Shown here: one piece after another, positions 1 through 9,400 of the stretch | How positions within the stretch are numbered: the first letter of the stretch is position 1 | How the letters are laid out: each line of letters starts with the position of its first letter | From: a virus | Strand: one strand, 5' to 3' | Length of the DNA: 31,938 bases | IMG/VR virus record: IMGVR_UViG_3300030419_004973 | Span: 2,148-34,085 of that record | Position numbers and translations under genes: made by a program | The notes under the pieces: generated by a model | What the model was told of the DNA's origin: nothing | The model's input: the letters and a program-made list of their open reading frames with translations, nothing else | Databases searched by the model: none

Positions 1-150
1 AAAAGCAAAGAGTTATCTAATCATTCCTTATGGGAGTATCTTATTGCATTTTTTAATAAGGATAATTTTGATCCTGATGCAGTAACTTGCTCAATTGATG
101 GGGAAGAAGTAGATTGTGAAACATGGGAGGTAAACGATGGCAAAGGTTAA
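1..150 (+). CDS. 3' end of an unknown gene (partial)
   Basis: The first frame is open from the window edge to a TAA at 148-150 and gives 49 residues, so the gene's start lies outside the window. The visible part contains WEYLIAFFNKDNFDPDAV and a pair of cysteines six residues apart, in VTCSIDGEEVDCETW. It is acidic and shows no membrane segment. I do not recognise the family. Its last 14 bases overlap the start of the next gene, a typical arrangement of co-transcribed phage genes, and this supports it being a real coding end. The ribosome binding site of the next gene lies inside its coding sequence. Confidence 0.6.
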   Translation, partial: KSKELSNHSLWEYLIAFFNKDNFDPDAVTCSIDGEEVDCETWEVNDGKG

Positions 151-289
151 AAAGGGTCTACTAGGGACTTCAGATTATATTGAATCTATCCCTAAAAAGA
201 CCCGTCAGGGTCAAGGGAAGAATACAAAGTATGCTGCATCTAGTAGAAACAATGCTAAGAAACAATATAGAGGTCAAGGGAGGGTCTAA
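137..289 (+). CDS. Small basic hypothetical protein, 50 aa
   Basis: This short gene begins with MAKVKKGLLGTSDYIES and ends with KKQYRGQGRV. By my count it has 13 Lys or Arg against two acidic residues, so it is strongly basic and could bind nucleic acid or an acidic partner; that is inference from composition only. The start is well supported: GGGAGG at 125-130 lies six bases before the ATG. It overlaps the upstream gene by 14 bases, and its own last codons contain the ribosome binding site of the following gene. The sequence resembles short conserved proteins of unknown function seen in cyanophages, but I cannot name a function. Confidence 0.65.
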   Translation: MAKVKKGLLGTSDYIESIPKKTRQGQGKNTKYAASSRNNAKKQYRGQGRV

Positions 290-291
290 TC

Positions 292-465
292 ATGTCAGTA
301 CGTTTACCTGGATGGTTTAGGAGAGAAATTAAAAATATAGTTAGAGAAGCAATGGATGAATGGACAGAAAGTTGCGATTACCTCACCCCTAATCAAGGGG
401 AGGGTCGCTACTACTGTTCAAAACCTGATTGCGAAGGAGTGCGATTTAATCAAGATGATAATTAA
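292..465 (+). CDS. Small cysteine-containing hypothetical protein, 57 aa
   Basis: The ATG at 292 lies seven bases after a strong AGGGAGGG ribosome binding site at 277-284 and two bases after the previous stop. The N-terminal half (SVRLPGWFRREIKNIVREAM) looks like an amphipathic helix. The C-terminal half has cysteines at residues 28, 42 and 47, a spacing that could support a small metal-bound or disulfide-linked fold, although the fourth ligand usual for zinc sites is not obvious. Function unknown. Inside the gene, positions 386-400 form a CCCCT/AGGGG hairpin. From its stop to the next gene start there are 142 bases holding only the promoter-like site and ribosome binding site listed separately. 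Confidence 0.6.
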   Translation: MSVRLPGWFRREIKNIVREAMDEWTESCDYLTPNQGEGRYYCSKPDCEGVRFNQDDN

Positions 466-572
466 TACTTTCACTGCCATTTATAGTTGGTGTATATTTT
501 GCAATTGTTTATTTTTTGGGCAAGTAAGGTTCTTCTGAAAAAATTCCCGGAAAAACCCTCGTTGCTCTCTAT

Positions 573-580
573 ATTAAATA
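573..580 (+). promoter_or_regulatory. T4-type late promoter-like site ATTAAATA
   Basis: The octamer ATTAAATA differs from the T4 late promoter core TATAAATA at two positions, and TTAAATA is shared with the site before gp15. It lies 27 bases before the CP12-like start, in a gap with no supported gene. If used, it would place CP12 and the small gene after it in the late transcript. In AT-rich DNA this motif also occurs by chance, so position in the gap is the main support. Confidence 0.45.
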
Positions 581-588
581 GTATTGTT

Positions 589-595
589 AGAAGGA
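589..595 (+). promoter_or_regulatory. Ribosome binding site AGAAGGA before the CP12-like gene
   Basis: AGAAGGA ends 12 bases before the ATG at 608 but only four bases before an out-of-frame ATG at 600. The ATG at 600 reads three codons and stops in TGA at 609-611, overlapping the ATG at 608. The site rules out the upstream TTG at 584, because it lies downstream of that codon. It leaves open either a long spacing or coupling through the three-codon reading frame. Confidence 0.5.
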
Positions 596-607
596 CGTTA
601 TGCAATT

Positions 608-871
608 ATGACTACTAAACCACATGACTTAGAGCATGAAGTTTACATTGAAGAAGATGGTAAAGAGCATATCAATCATGGTATGCATGAATACACTAAG
701 GCTGATTTAGAATCTACTCATGCTTATTATGATGAATACCATAAAGATGATGTAGTTGAATCTAATGAAGGTAAGATCAATGATTGGCATACCAGACATC
801 AGGATCAACATTTAGAAGTTTACTGTGACAATCATCCTGATGCAGACGAATGTAAAGTTTACGACGACTAA
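608..871 (+). CDS. cp12: CP12-like Calvin-cycle regulator (auxiliary metabolic gene), 87 aa
   Basis: The C-terminus, residues 69-87, contains LEVYCDNHPDADECKVYDD, which closely matches the CP12 ending: a cysteine pair eight residues apart (C73 and C82) around a proline, then an E-C-x-V-Y-D-D tail. In cyanobacteria CP12 bridges glyceraldehyde-3-phosphate dehydrogenase and phosphoribulokinase and shuts down the Calvin cycle in the dark; cyanophage copies are thought to shift host carbon flow to the pentose phosphate pathway and nucleotide synthesis. The N-terminal 60 residues are rich in His, Asp and Glu and lack the second cysteine pair of plant CP12, as in many cyanobacterial forms. The ATG at 608 is preferred over the in-frame TTG at 584 because the ribosome binding site lies between them. 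The next gene follows after four bases. Assignment is from the motif by eye. Confidence 0.75.
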   Translation: MTTKPHDLEHEVYIEEDGKEHINHGMHEYTKADLESTHAYYDEYHKDDVVESNEGKINDWHTRHQDQHLEVYCDNHPDADECKVYDD

Positions 872-875
872 AAAA

Positions 876-1058
876 ATGGAAAATGATTTTTTAGACAACT
901 TAGGCAATCATCAGCATCAAAAAATGCTAAGAGAAATAGCAAATGATGGAGCTACTCCTAAAAAGAATAAGGTTTCGTCCCATAATGACCTTTATTTTGT
1001 GGATGAAGAAGATGAATTAGAGTACGAAGGTGCTCCCACAACGTTAAATGAATTTTAG
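876..1058 (+). CDS. Acidic hypothetical protein, 60 aa
   Basis: The protein begins MENDFLDNLGNHQHQKMLRE and ends in a strongly acidic stretch (VDEEDELEYEG) before a short neutral tail. The ATG at 876, four bases after the CP12-like stop, is chosen because the longer in-frame start at 825 would lie deep inside CP12. No clear ribosome binding site precedes it, so coupling to CP12 translation is likely. It has no membrane segment or known motif that I can name. The position directly before the baseplate operon suggests a late or structural-accessory role, but that is only context. Confidence 0.55.
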   Translation: MENDFLDNLGNHQHQKMLREIANDGATPKKNKVSSHNDLYFVDEEDELEYEGAPTTLNEF

Positions 1059-1061
1059 TGA

Positions 1062-1068
1062 CTAAATA
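1062..1068 (+). promoter_or_regulatory. T4-type late promoter-like site CTAAATA before gp25
   Basis: CTAAATA lies in the 35-base gap between the 60-aa protein and gp25, 25 bases before the gp25 start. The same seven bases occur before gp13 and before the last gene, each time immediately upstream of a structural gene. It likely starts the baseplate transcript. Confidence 0.6.
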
Positions 1069-1093
1069 AGGTAGAATTCTTGTACCAAATATA

Positions 1094-1495
1094 GTGCCTG
1101 TCCAAAGGGTCAGTAAGCAATTTAAAGATATTAGTGCTACTTTTCAGATTAATCCTCTGAATAGAGATCTAATCCAGCTTAAAAATGCCAATGCTATTGC
1201 AAGGTCAATTCGTAATTTAATTATGACTGTACCTGGTGAACGTCCTTTTAATCCTGTTCTGGGATCACAAGTGACTGGCTTATTATTTGAATCTTTGGAT
1301 AAATTAACTGCATCTACTATAAAATCTGAAATTATTAATACTATAGAAAACTTTGAACCTAGGGTCAAATTGAATGAAGTGATTGTGAAAGCAAATGCAG
1401 AAGACAATCAATTTGATGTACAAATCCAATATTATATTATTGGTATTGACGTACCTCCACAAGAACTCACATTCGCATTAGAACCCACTAGATAA
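1094..1495 (+). CDS. gp25: Baseplate wedge subunit gp25
   Basis: At 133 residues this matches the usual size of the gp25 family, the wedge component that shares a fold with lysozyme-like gpW of phage P2 and contacts the tail sheath. The start (QRVSKQFKDIS), the internal LIMTVPGERPFNPVLGSQV segment and the acidic region around ENFEPRV are characteristic: the PGER-x-F-x-P-x-x-G motif is the family signature. The GTG at 1094 is chosen as start because TAG at 1092-1094 closes the frame just before it and no better start lies near. No strong ribosome binding site is visible. gp6 begins at the very next base after its stop, so the two wedge proteins are almost certainly made together. T4 has gene 25 in another cluster; gp25 beside gp6 is the order of cyanophages and of P2-type W-J. 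Confidence 0.93.
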   Translation: MPVQRVSKQFKDISATFQINPLNRDLIQLKNANAIARSIRNLIMTVPGERPFNPVLGSQVTGLLFESLDKLTASTIKSEIINTIENFEPRVKLNEVIVKANAEDNQFDVQIQYYIIGIDVPPQELTFALEPTR

Positions 1496-3451
1496 ATGCC
1501 TCTAGTTAATTTTAGCAATATAGATTTTGATCAAATTAAGGTCTCTATACGGGACTATTTGAAAGCGAACAGCAATTTTACTGATTATGATTTTGAAGGA
1601 TCAAATCTATCTACCATAATAGACACACTTGCCTACAATACCTACATATCCTCTTATAATGCCAATATGGTATCCAATGAGGTATTCATTGATAGTGCCA
1701 CCCTGAGGGAGAACGTAGTCTCTCTAGCAAGGAATATAGGGTACGTACCAAGAGCAAGAAAGGCAGCAACTGCAAATATTTCTTTCGAAGTAGATGTTTC
1801 TGATAGTAATATCTCTACTGTAACCCTTCAACCAGGAATTGTTGCTACTTCTAGCTTACTTTTTGGAAATACAAGCTTCGTTTTCTCAGTTTTAGAAGAA
1901 ACAAAGGTTGCTGTAAGCTCACAAGGCATAGCAGCTTTCAATAATATTCCAATTTATGAAGGAACTTACGTAAAACAGACTTTTACAGTCAGTTCGAGGA
2001 CTCCGAATCAAAAATATATCCTTACGAATACTGGAATTGACACAAGTTTGTTAAAAGTTATTGTAAAAAGGGATGAAGGGTCCAGCGTTTCAAGAGTTTT
2101 TAGGAAATTTGACAGTTTACATAACATAGATTCCACAACTCCTGTCTATTTTCTTCAAGAAGTAGAAAATGAGAGGTACGAAATGCTCTTCGGAGATGGA
2201 ATTTTTGGAATGAATCTGTCCGAAGAGGCTTTATCTTACATCGAAGCAACTTATGTTGTCTCTAGTGGTGAATTGGGCAATAATATTTCACAATTTTCCT
2301 TTGCTGGACAGTTATTAGACCAAAATGACAGTCCAATAACCACTGGAATTTCTGTTGTAAGTACAGATGTTGCCTCTTATGGGGGATCTGCCATTGAAAG
2401 TGTAGAATCGGTTAAAAAATATTCCACTCAGATCTTCTCATCTAAGAATAGAGCAGTTACTTCCTCTGATTATGAGGCAATTATACCTCAAATTTACCCA
2501 GAAACAGAGTCAGTTTCTGCTTTTGGGGGTGAAGACCTTAGCCCGCCAGCATATGGAAGGGTTTTTGTCAGTGTTAAGCCTTATAATGGTACTCATCTCT
2601 CTAGTTCCATCAAGAGAAGTATATCTAATGACCTTAAAAAGTACTCAGTAGCAGGAATTGTACCTGAAATTGTTGATTTAAAGTATCTTTGGATAGAAAC
2701 TACTTCTAATGTTTACTATAATACTAACTTAGCACCAGGTGCAGATTATGTTAAAGCTGTAGTATTAAAGAATATCTTAAATTACTCCAAATCTTCTCAG
2801 TTAAATAAGTTTGGTGGGAGATTTAAATACAGTAAGTTTCAAAAAATTATTGATGACAGTCATGAAGCAGTGACTTCTAATATCACTACAGTGGATATGA
2901 GAAGAGATCTTGAAGCTTCAGTTGGTCAATTTGGTGATTATGAAATTTGCTTTGGTAATAGATTCCATATTAAGAACCCTGGTAAACCACCAGTAATGAA
3001 TAATATGGTTATTGGATACAATATTAGATCTTCTGGATTTAAAGTAAGTGGAGTAAGTGATACTTTGTATTTGGGAGATATTCCAAATGCAGACTTAAAA
3101 ACTGGATCATTACTTTTATTTAAATTAAATTCTCCAACAGAGGTGGTAGTTGTTAAAAAATCAATTGGAACAGTTGATTACATTAAAGGTGAAATCAAAC
3201 TTAGTGCCATTAAGTTTATACAAACTGAAGTGAATCGTGGAACACCTCTAATTGAAATTTCCGCTACACCTTATTCTAATGATGTAATTGGATTACAAGA
3301 CCTTTATTTGCAACTAGATATGAGTAATGTGGATGTTACTATGGTTGATGACAGAATTTCTTCTGGAAATGATAATTCTGGTAGCAATTATCTAGTTAAA
3401 TCTAGTTATGAACATAGTTTAGTTCGTGGGAACCCTGTTTACTCCTCATAA
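1496..3451 (+). CDS. gp6: Baseplate wedge subunit gp6
   Basis: The 651-aa product is close to T4 gp6 (660 aa), the protein that forms the continuous inner ring of the baseplate and joins the wedges. The N-terminal region at residues 10-90 shows the gp6/gpJ pattern: a DYLKANSNFTDYDFEGSNL segment, a LAYNTYISSYNANM segment and an ATLRENVVSLARNIGYVPR segment, all of which align with the start of T4 gp6. The middle contains an FGDGIFG motif typical of baseplate J-like proteins at about residues 230-240. The ATG directly abuts the gp25 stop without its own ribosome binding site, so translation is probably coupled. A 20-base gap without a late promoter motif separates it from the giant gene downstream. 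Confidence 0.93.
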   Translation: MPLVNFSNIDFDQIKVSIRDYLKANSNFTDYDFEGSNLSTIIDTLAYNTYISSYNANMVSNEVFIDSATLRENVVSLARNIGYVPRARKAATANISFEVDVSDSNISTVTLQPGIVATSSLLFGNTSFVFSVLEETKVAVSSQGIAAFNNIPIYEGTYVKQTFTVSSRTPNQKYILTNTGIDTSLLKVIVKRDEGSSVSRVFRKFDSLHNIDSTTPVYFLQEVENERYEMLFGDGIFGMNLSEEALSYIEATYVVSSGELGNNISQFSFAGQLLDQNDSPITTGISVVSTDVASYGGSAIESVESVKKYSTQIFSSKNRAVTSSDYEAIIPQIYPETESVSAFGGEDLSPPAYGRVFVSVKPYNGTHLSSSIKRSISNDLKKYSVAGIVPEIVDLKYLWIETTSNVYYNTNLAPGADYVKAVVLKNILNYSKSSQLNKFGGRFKYSKFQKIIDDSHEAVTSNITTVDMRRDLEASVGQFGDYEICFGNRFHIKNPGKPPVMNNMVIGYNIRSSGFKVSGVSDTLYLGDIPNADLKTGSLLLFKLNSPTEVVVVKKSIGTVDYIKGEIKLSAIKFIQTEVNRGTPLIEISATPYSNDVIGLQDLYLQLDMSNVDVTMVDDRISSGNDNSGSNYLVKSSYEHSLVRGNPVYSS

Positions 3452-3471
3452 AAAAACATAACTTCAAGTAA

Positions 3472-6400
3472 ATGGCAATAGATAGAATCCAATTACAAGA
3501 CATTGTTGCTAGTCAACTGCCGACGTATGTGCAAGAAGACTTTCCTCTTTTGGGAGAATTTTTGCAACAGTATTATGTGTCTCAGGAGATTGAAGGAGGC
3601 ACCTACGATTTAATACAGAATATAGATCAATATGTCAAAGTTGATGAATTATATAATTTAAATGATTATACTAGTTTAAGTGCAGATATTTCATATACAG
3701 ATACTACTGTTGGTGCAGGAGCATCTACTAATTTTACTTATGGATTTCCTGAAGAAAATGGCATTATAAGAATAGATGATGAAATTATATTTTATGGAAA
3801 TAAAACCACAACCTCTTTTGAGAACTGTGTAAGGGGTTTCAGTGGCATTACAACCTATATCGGACCCGATACTCCAGATCAACTAGTATTTGAAGAAACT
3901 GCTGCTCAGAAGCATAGTGCAGGTGCTCAAATACAAAATTTAAATATTCTTTTCCTTAAAGAATTTTTCAAAAAAATTAAATATCAGTTTGCTCCTGGAT
4001 TTTCTGATAGAAAATTATCATCAGGTTTAGATCAAAGAAATTTTGTTTTTGGTGCAAGTAGTTTTTATGATTCTAAGGGAACAGATCAGTCATTTAAAAT
4101 ACTTTTCCAAGCACTTTATGGCGATGAAGTAAAAGTTATTAAGCCTAGTGAATTTTTATTCCGTCCATCTGATGCTAATTATGTTGTAACTAATGATTAT
4201 GTGGTAGAGAAGGTTGAAGGGGATCCTTTAGATCTTAAAAATCTTACTCTATTCCAAGATAGCACAAAAGCACGTGGAACAGTAACAAATGTTCAAAATG
4301 TTTTATATGGAGATGGACAATATTATCAAATTAGTATTGACTCTGGTTATCAAAGAGATATTGATTTAACTAGTGGAACAATTTATGGAAAATTTGCAGT
4401 TAATCCTAAAACTCAACTTTTAACTACTGTTGGATCAGGAGCTACCATTCTTGATGTTGATTCTACAATAGGATTTCCTCAAGAAGGAGATTTAACAACT
4501 TTCGATAGTAATGGATCTATTCTTAAATTAAAATATGGAAGTAAAACTTCAAATCAATTTTTTGATGTTTTAACTGGTGCAGGAGTTACTTTAACTCAAA
4601 CAATTGACGACAAGACTGATATACATTTGGATGATTATGCTTATGCTTATGTTGGAATTAATACTGCCAATCCAATTAAAGTTAGATTTACTACAACTCT
4701 TAAAAATCTTAAATTAGATGATACTACTTATTTGTATAATGTAAATGATACAATTAAAATTCAGTCTTTGGGGATAGAATCTGATGCAATCCCTTCTAAA
4801 AATTGGACTATTAATGTTAAAACTAACTGGGATGTTAGTTTTATTGGTATCCTTGATACTACAGAGAAAAAATATAGAGTATCTACTTTTGAAGATAATT
4901 TCTTCAGACCAGGATATGAAATTAATTTAATTGATGGTAATGGAGATGTCACTTCAGGAAGAGTAATTAAGAAAACTTCTGCAGTTGGAGTGGAGATTAT
5001 TTTAGATTCCAATGTAGATGTTGGTGCAACTTATACAATTGAAAATAAGATTTTAAAGGGAAATTATGCAGATAAGGTACTAGCTAATCAATCTATTGCT
5101 AATGTACAGAATACATATTCCAAATTTGATGGAGATGTTTTAATAGCATCTAATTCTTTAGCAAGTTATGGTGAAGATAAAGAAATTACCACATATGATA
5201 AGGTTAAGACTTTTTCTGGAAGAGCTGATTCTGAAACTATTACATTCTCAGGGTCTGCAGATCATGGATTCTATACTGGAGATGCTGTTTATTATCAGCA
5301 AGGTGAAAGTAAAACTACTGTAGAAATAGATCAAACAATAGTTACTGATATTACTATTAGTAAATTTGATAATATGGATGAAGGTGTCTACTATGTTTAT
5401 CGAGTAGATCCTACTAGTATTAAGTTAGGTAGAAGTAGAGCAGATTTGTATGATGAAAAATATATTTCACCTTCAGGATCTGTTGAAAATAATAAGTTCA
5501 TATATTATCCCCATTATCAAAAATCATTAACTCCTCAAAAACTTTATAGAAAAGTTACTGCTCCAATTAAAAAAGATGCTTCTTACCAGACAGAAACTGG
5601 TTATACTGGTATATTGGTAAATGGCGTAGAGATTCTTAATTATAAATCTGGAGATCAAGTAATTTATGGTGATTTAAGGAGTGTTGATATTGTAGATGGT
5701 GGGGATGGATATGATATTATTGAGCCACCTCTTTTCCATGTTTCTGATGTTGTTGGAAGTGGTGCAACTGGAACAACTGCTGTTGAGGGTAGTTTAAAAG
5801 AAATTAAAGTTGTAGATACTGGATTTGATTATGTTGGCGATCCTATTGTTAATATTGTTGGAGGAAATCCAACTAAACCTGCATCTGCAGATGTTGTTAC
5901 TACTGATATAATTCATACTGTTTCTTTTAATGCTGAAAGAGCAGGTGGTAATGTTGCTGTAGCCACAGATGGTGGTTTAAGCGGTATTGGTACTACTGAG
6001 GCAAGTATTGGATTTTCAACTTATCATAAATTTGCACCTGCAGAAAAGGTTATCTATAAAACAAATGGAGGAGATGCTCTTGTAGGTTTAGTTACTAATT
6101 CCTCTTATTTTGTACAGGTTGTAAATGATTCTAAAATTAAACTTCATACCAGTTATAGTGATGCAGTAGTAGGAGTTAATACTGTAGAGTTTACTAAGTA
6201 TGGAACTGGTAACCAAGATATTCAATCTGCTAGTAAAAAGAAAGTAGTATCCAATATTGTTGTAACTGATTCAGGATCTGGATATAAAAATAAAAAAAGG
6301 ACTATTCCTAGTGGTGGAATTAGTACTTCTCGTAATCAAATTAATATAATCAGTCATGGTTATGAGACTGGGGAAATTATTAGATATACTTCAGCCATTC

Positions 6401-9400
6401 CCGTTGTTTCTGGTCTTTCTACTACCACTGATTATTATGTGCATAAGGTAGATGATAATAATTTCTCTTTAAGTGTTGTTGGGAGTGGAGTTACAATAAA
6501 ATATTACTTAGATAATAATATTTTTGTTTCTCTTGGTTCCACTGGAAATGGATCTTTTAATTACAAACCAATTAGTGTTACTATTGATGGTGTAATTGGT
6601 ATTGCCACTTTAACTGGTCAAGATTTTAGAGCAAAAATTCAACCCCTCTTTAGAGGTGCAATTGATTCAGTTGATTTAACTAATAATGGAACTGGATATG
6701 GATCTTCTGAAATTATTAATTTTGATAGACAACCAGAAATTACGTTCCAGAGTGGAAGTGCTGCTTTAGTTAGTCCTGTTATTGATAATGGGAAAATTAT
6801 TGAAGTAGTTATTAATAAATCTGGAAGCGGATATAATACACCTCCTAATCTAACAATTAGTGGCATTGGTTCTTATGCCCGATTGACTCCAATAATAAAC
6901 AATGGACAATTAATAGAAGTTAAGGTACTTAATGGTGGTGTGGGATATGAAGCAGATAAAACATCTATTACTGTAAAAGCTGCTGGAGAAAATGCTACTG
7001 TAGATACTAATATTCGTAGATGGACTGTTAATCTATTCCAGAAGAATTTGAATATTCTTCAATCAGATGATGGATTAATTAGTAATAATCTTTCTAATGA
7101 TTCTTTACAATATGCACATGTTTATCTGCCTCGTTTATTGAGGGAGAGTGTTTATGGTATAACAGAAGAAAGGATTATGTATGGTAATCCTGATTTAGAA
7201 AGAAATGCAGTAAGTGAGGAAGAAGAGAATAGTCAATACCATTCTCCCATAGTTGGTTGGGCATATGATGGTAATCCCATCTATGGTCCTTATGGATATG
7301 CAAATCCTAGTGGTGGATCAATCACCCGAATGAAGACAGGATATAAGGTTCAGGTTGATTCTACAAATAGACCTAGTGCTTCTTTATATGGTGATGGATT
7401 CTTTATAGAAGATTATACTTTTACAGATCAAGGACATTTAGATATCCACAATGGAAGATTCGGCGTAACTCCGGATTATCCTAATGGAGTGTATGCGTAT
7501 TTTGCTACTATTGATTCTATTAATAGTGGAACAGAACCATTTGAGAAATCTAGACCACCTCTTTTCCCTTATTTCATTGGTGATAGTTATCACTCTGAAC
7601 CCAATTCCTATAACTTTAAGAAATCTTCCAATCAAAATGAATATGATGTAGTATCTGAATCTTGGTTAAGAAATACGAGTGATTATCATTTGAATGATGC
7701 GAAAAGTGGATATAATTATATCTTCAATTCTAATAAATTGAAGGAACAAACAATTAATATTACAGGAGCAACAATTGGAGATATAGAATCAGTAAAAATA
7801 GTTAGTGGAGGTGATAAGTATCAAGTTGGAGATAAAATTAGCTTTGATAATGATGGAACTGCTGGAAGTGGAGCTAGAGCAAAAGTTAGTAGGGTAGGTG
7901 GAAAGAAAGTTATAACCACCAACACTACCACTAGAGAAATTACTAATGTAGAGTTTGCTTCTGCTAGTTACGATACATTTATTGGATTTACTTCTACTCC
8001 TCATTCTTTTGAAAATGAGGAAGTTCTTAGTATTTCAGGTCTCTCTACTCATTTCCCTGGATTTGATGGAGATTATGCAGTTGGAGTAAGATCTGATAAT
8101 TTTGTTTTACAATTGGGAGTAGGCAATACTTCTGCTACTGGTATTGTTACTTACTTCTATGTAAGTGGTCAATTGGAGTATCCTGCGATTCGTCCTAATG
8201 ACATTTTGGGAATTGGAACTGAAAAAGTTAAGGTTTTGAATATTGATAATAAGAGTAAGAGAATTAGAGTTCTTAGAGAAGTTGATAATACTCAAACTTC
8301 TGGTATTGCATATACTAGCGGTAGAGTATTATTTGAGAATCCTAGGAAATTTACTATAGATGCTGGATTAGCAAAGACTACTAAATCTTTTACTTTAAAT
8401 GAGGAATTTTATTTCTATCCTCCAGAGTCTGTAGGTCTAGGAACTGTTACTCCTACTGGTGCTGGAACAACTATTACTTTTGCAAATCCAGGAGTTGGAG
8501 TTGCTTCTATCTTCCTTGAGCCACAGTCCATTTATATTCCAAATCATGGATTACAATTAAATGATAAGGTAACTTATCAAACTAATACTGGAACTGCTAT
8601 TTCTGCTTGGAATGGAATTACAACTAATACCATTGGACCTGCTTATGATCCTTTAACAGATCATGATTATTTGTATATTGCTCCTCTTACTAGAGATACA
8701 ATTGGTCTAGCAACAAATAAAGTTGGAGTAGCATCCACTGGTGGTGGTTATGCTGGTGTTGGTACTGATATTGGATTATTATATTTTACTGCTCTTGGAA
8801 CTGGTTCTTATCACAGTATTAAAACTTCTCTGGATAAAGTAATAAGTGGAGAAGTAAGTATTAGTACAGTTACGGTTGCAGTATCTACTGCTCATGGATT
8901 AACTAAAGGTGATGAGATTTTCTATGATTTAAATCCCAGAGATACTAAGACAATAAATGTTCTTTATGATGATTATACTAGGAGAATAGTTTTTGATCCT
9001 ATAACCTTTGTAGCTGCAAATGTTAATGTAATAAACAATACTATTACTCTTAATAATCATAATTTCAATACAGGAGACAAAATAATCTATAAGTCTTCAT
9101 CTCCGATGACTAACCTTCAGAATCAGGGGATGTACTTTGTTTTAGTTGATACTAAGCATAAGATTAAGTTAGTAAAGAATGAAGCAGATTTAGAAACTGC
9201 ATTAATTATTAATTTGGAAAATGCTTCTGATGGAACTATTTGTAGAATTAATCCTTATGTAAAGGTGAATAAGAATCAAACTTTAAAATTTGATTTGTCT
9301 AGTACAACTTTAGCATTTGTTCAAAATAGTACTAATTATTCTGCTTTTGATTTAGATCTTTATTCTGATAGTAAGTATAGTAATATATTTTTAACTTCTA

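Noticed and set aside
381-404. CCCCT/AGGGG hairpin as a terminator
   Set aside because: It lies inside the 57-aa coding sequence and is not followed by a T-rich run.
356-538. 60-codon reading frame across the 57-aa gene and the gap after it
   Set aside because: It overlaps the 57-aa gene out of frame for most of its length, and the internal ATG at 455 that would give a 27-residue hydrophobic peptide has no well-spaced ribosome binding site. A tiny membrane peptide cannot be excluded, but support is too weak.
584-607. TTG start giving CP12 eight extra residues
   Set aside because: The only ribosome binding site lies downstream of this TTG, and the ATG at 608 is a better start.
825-875. Upstream start for the 60-aa acidic protein
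   Set aside because: It would overlap the end of CP12 by 47 bases, and the added residues look like an out-of-frame reading of the CP12 tail.
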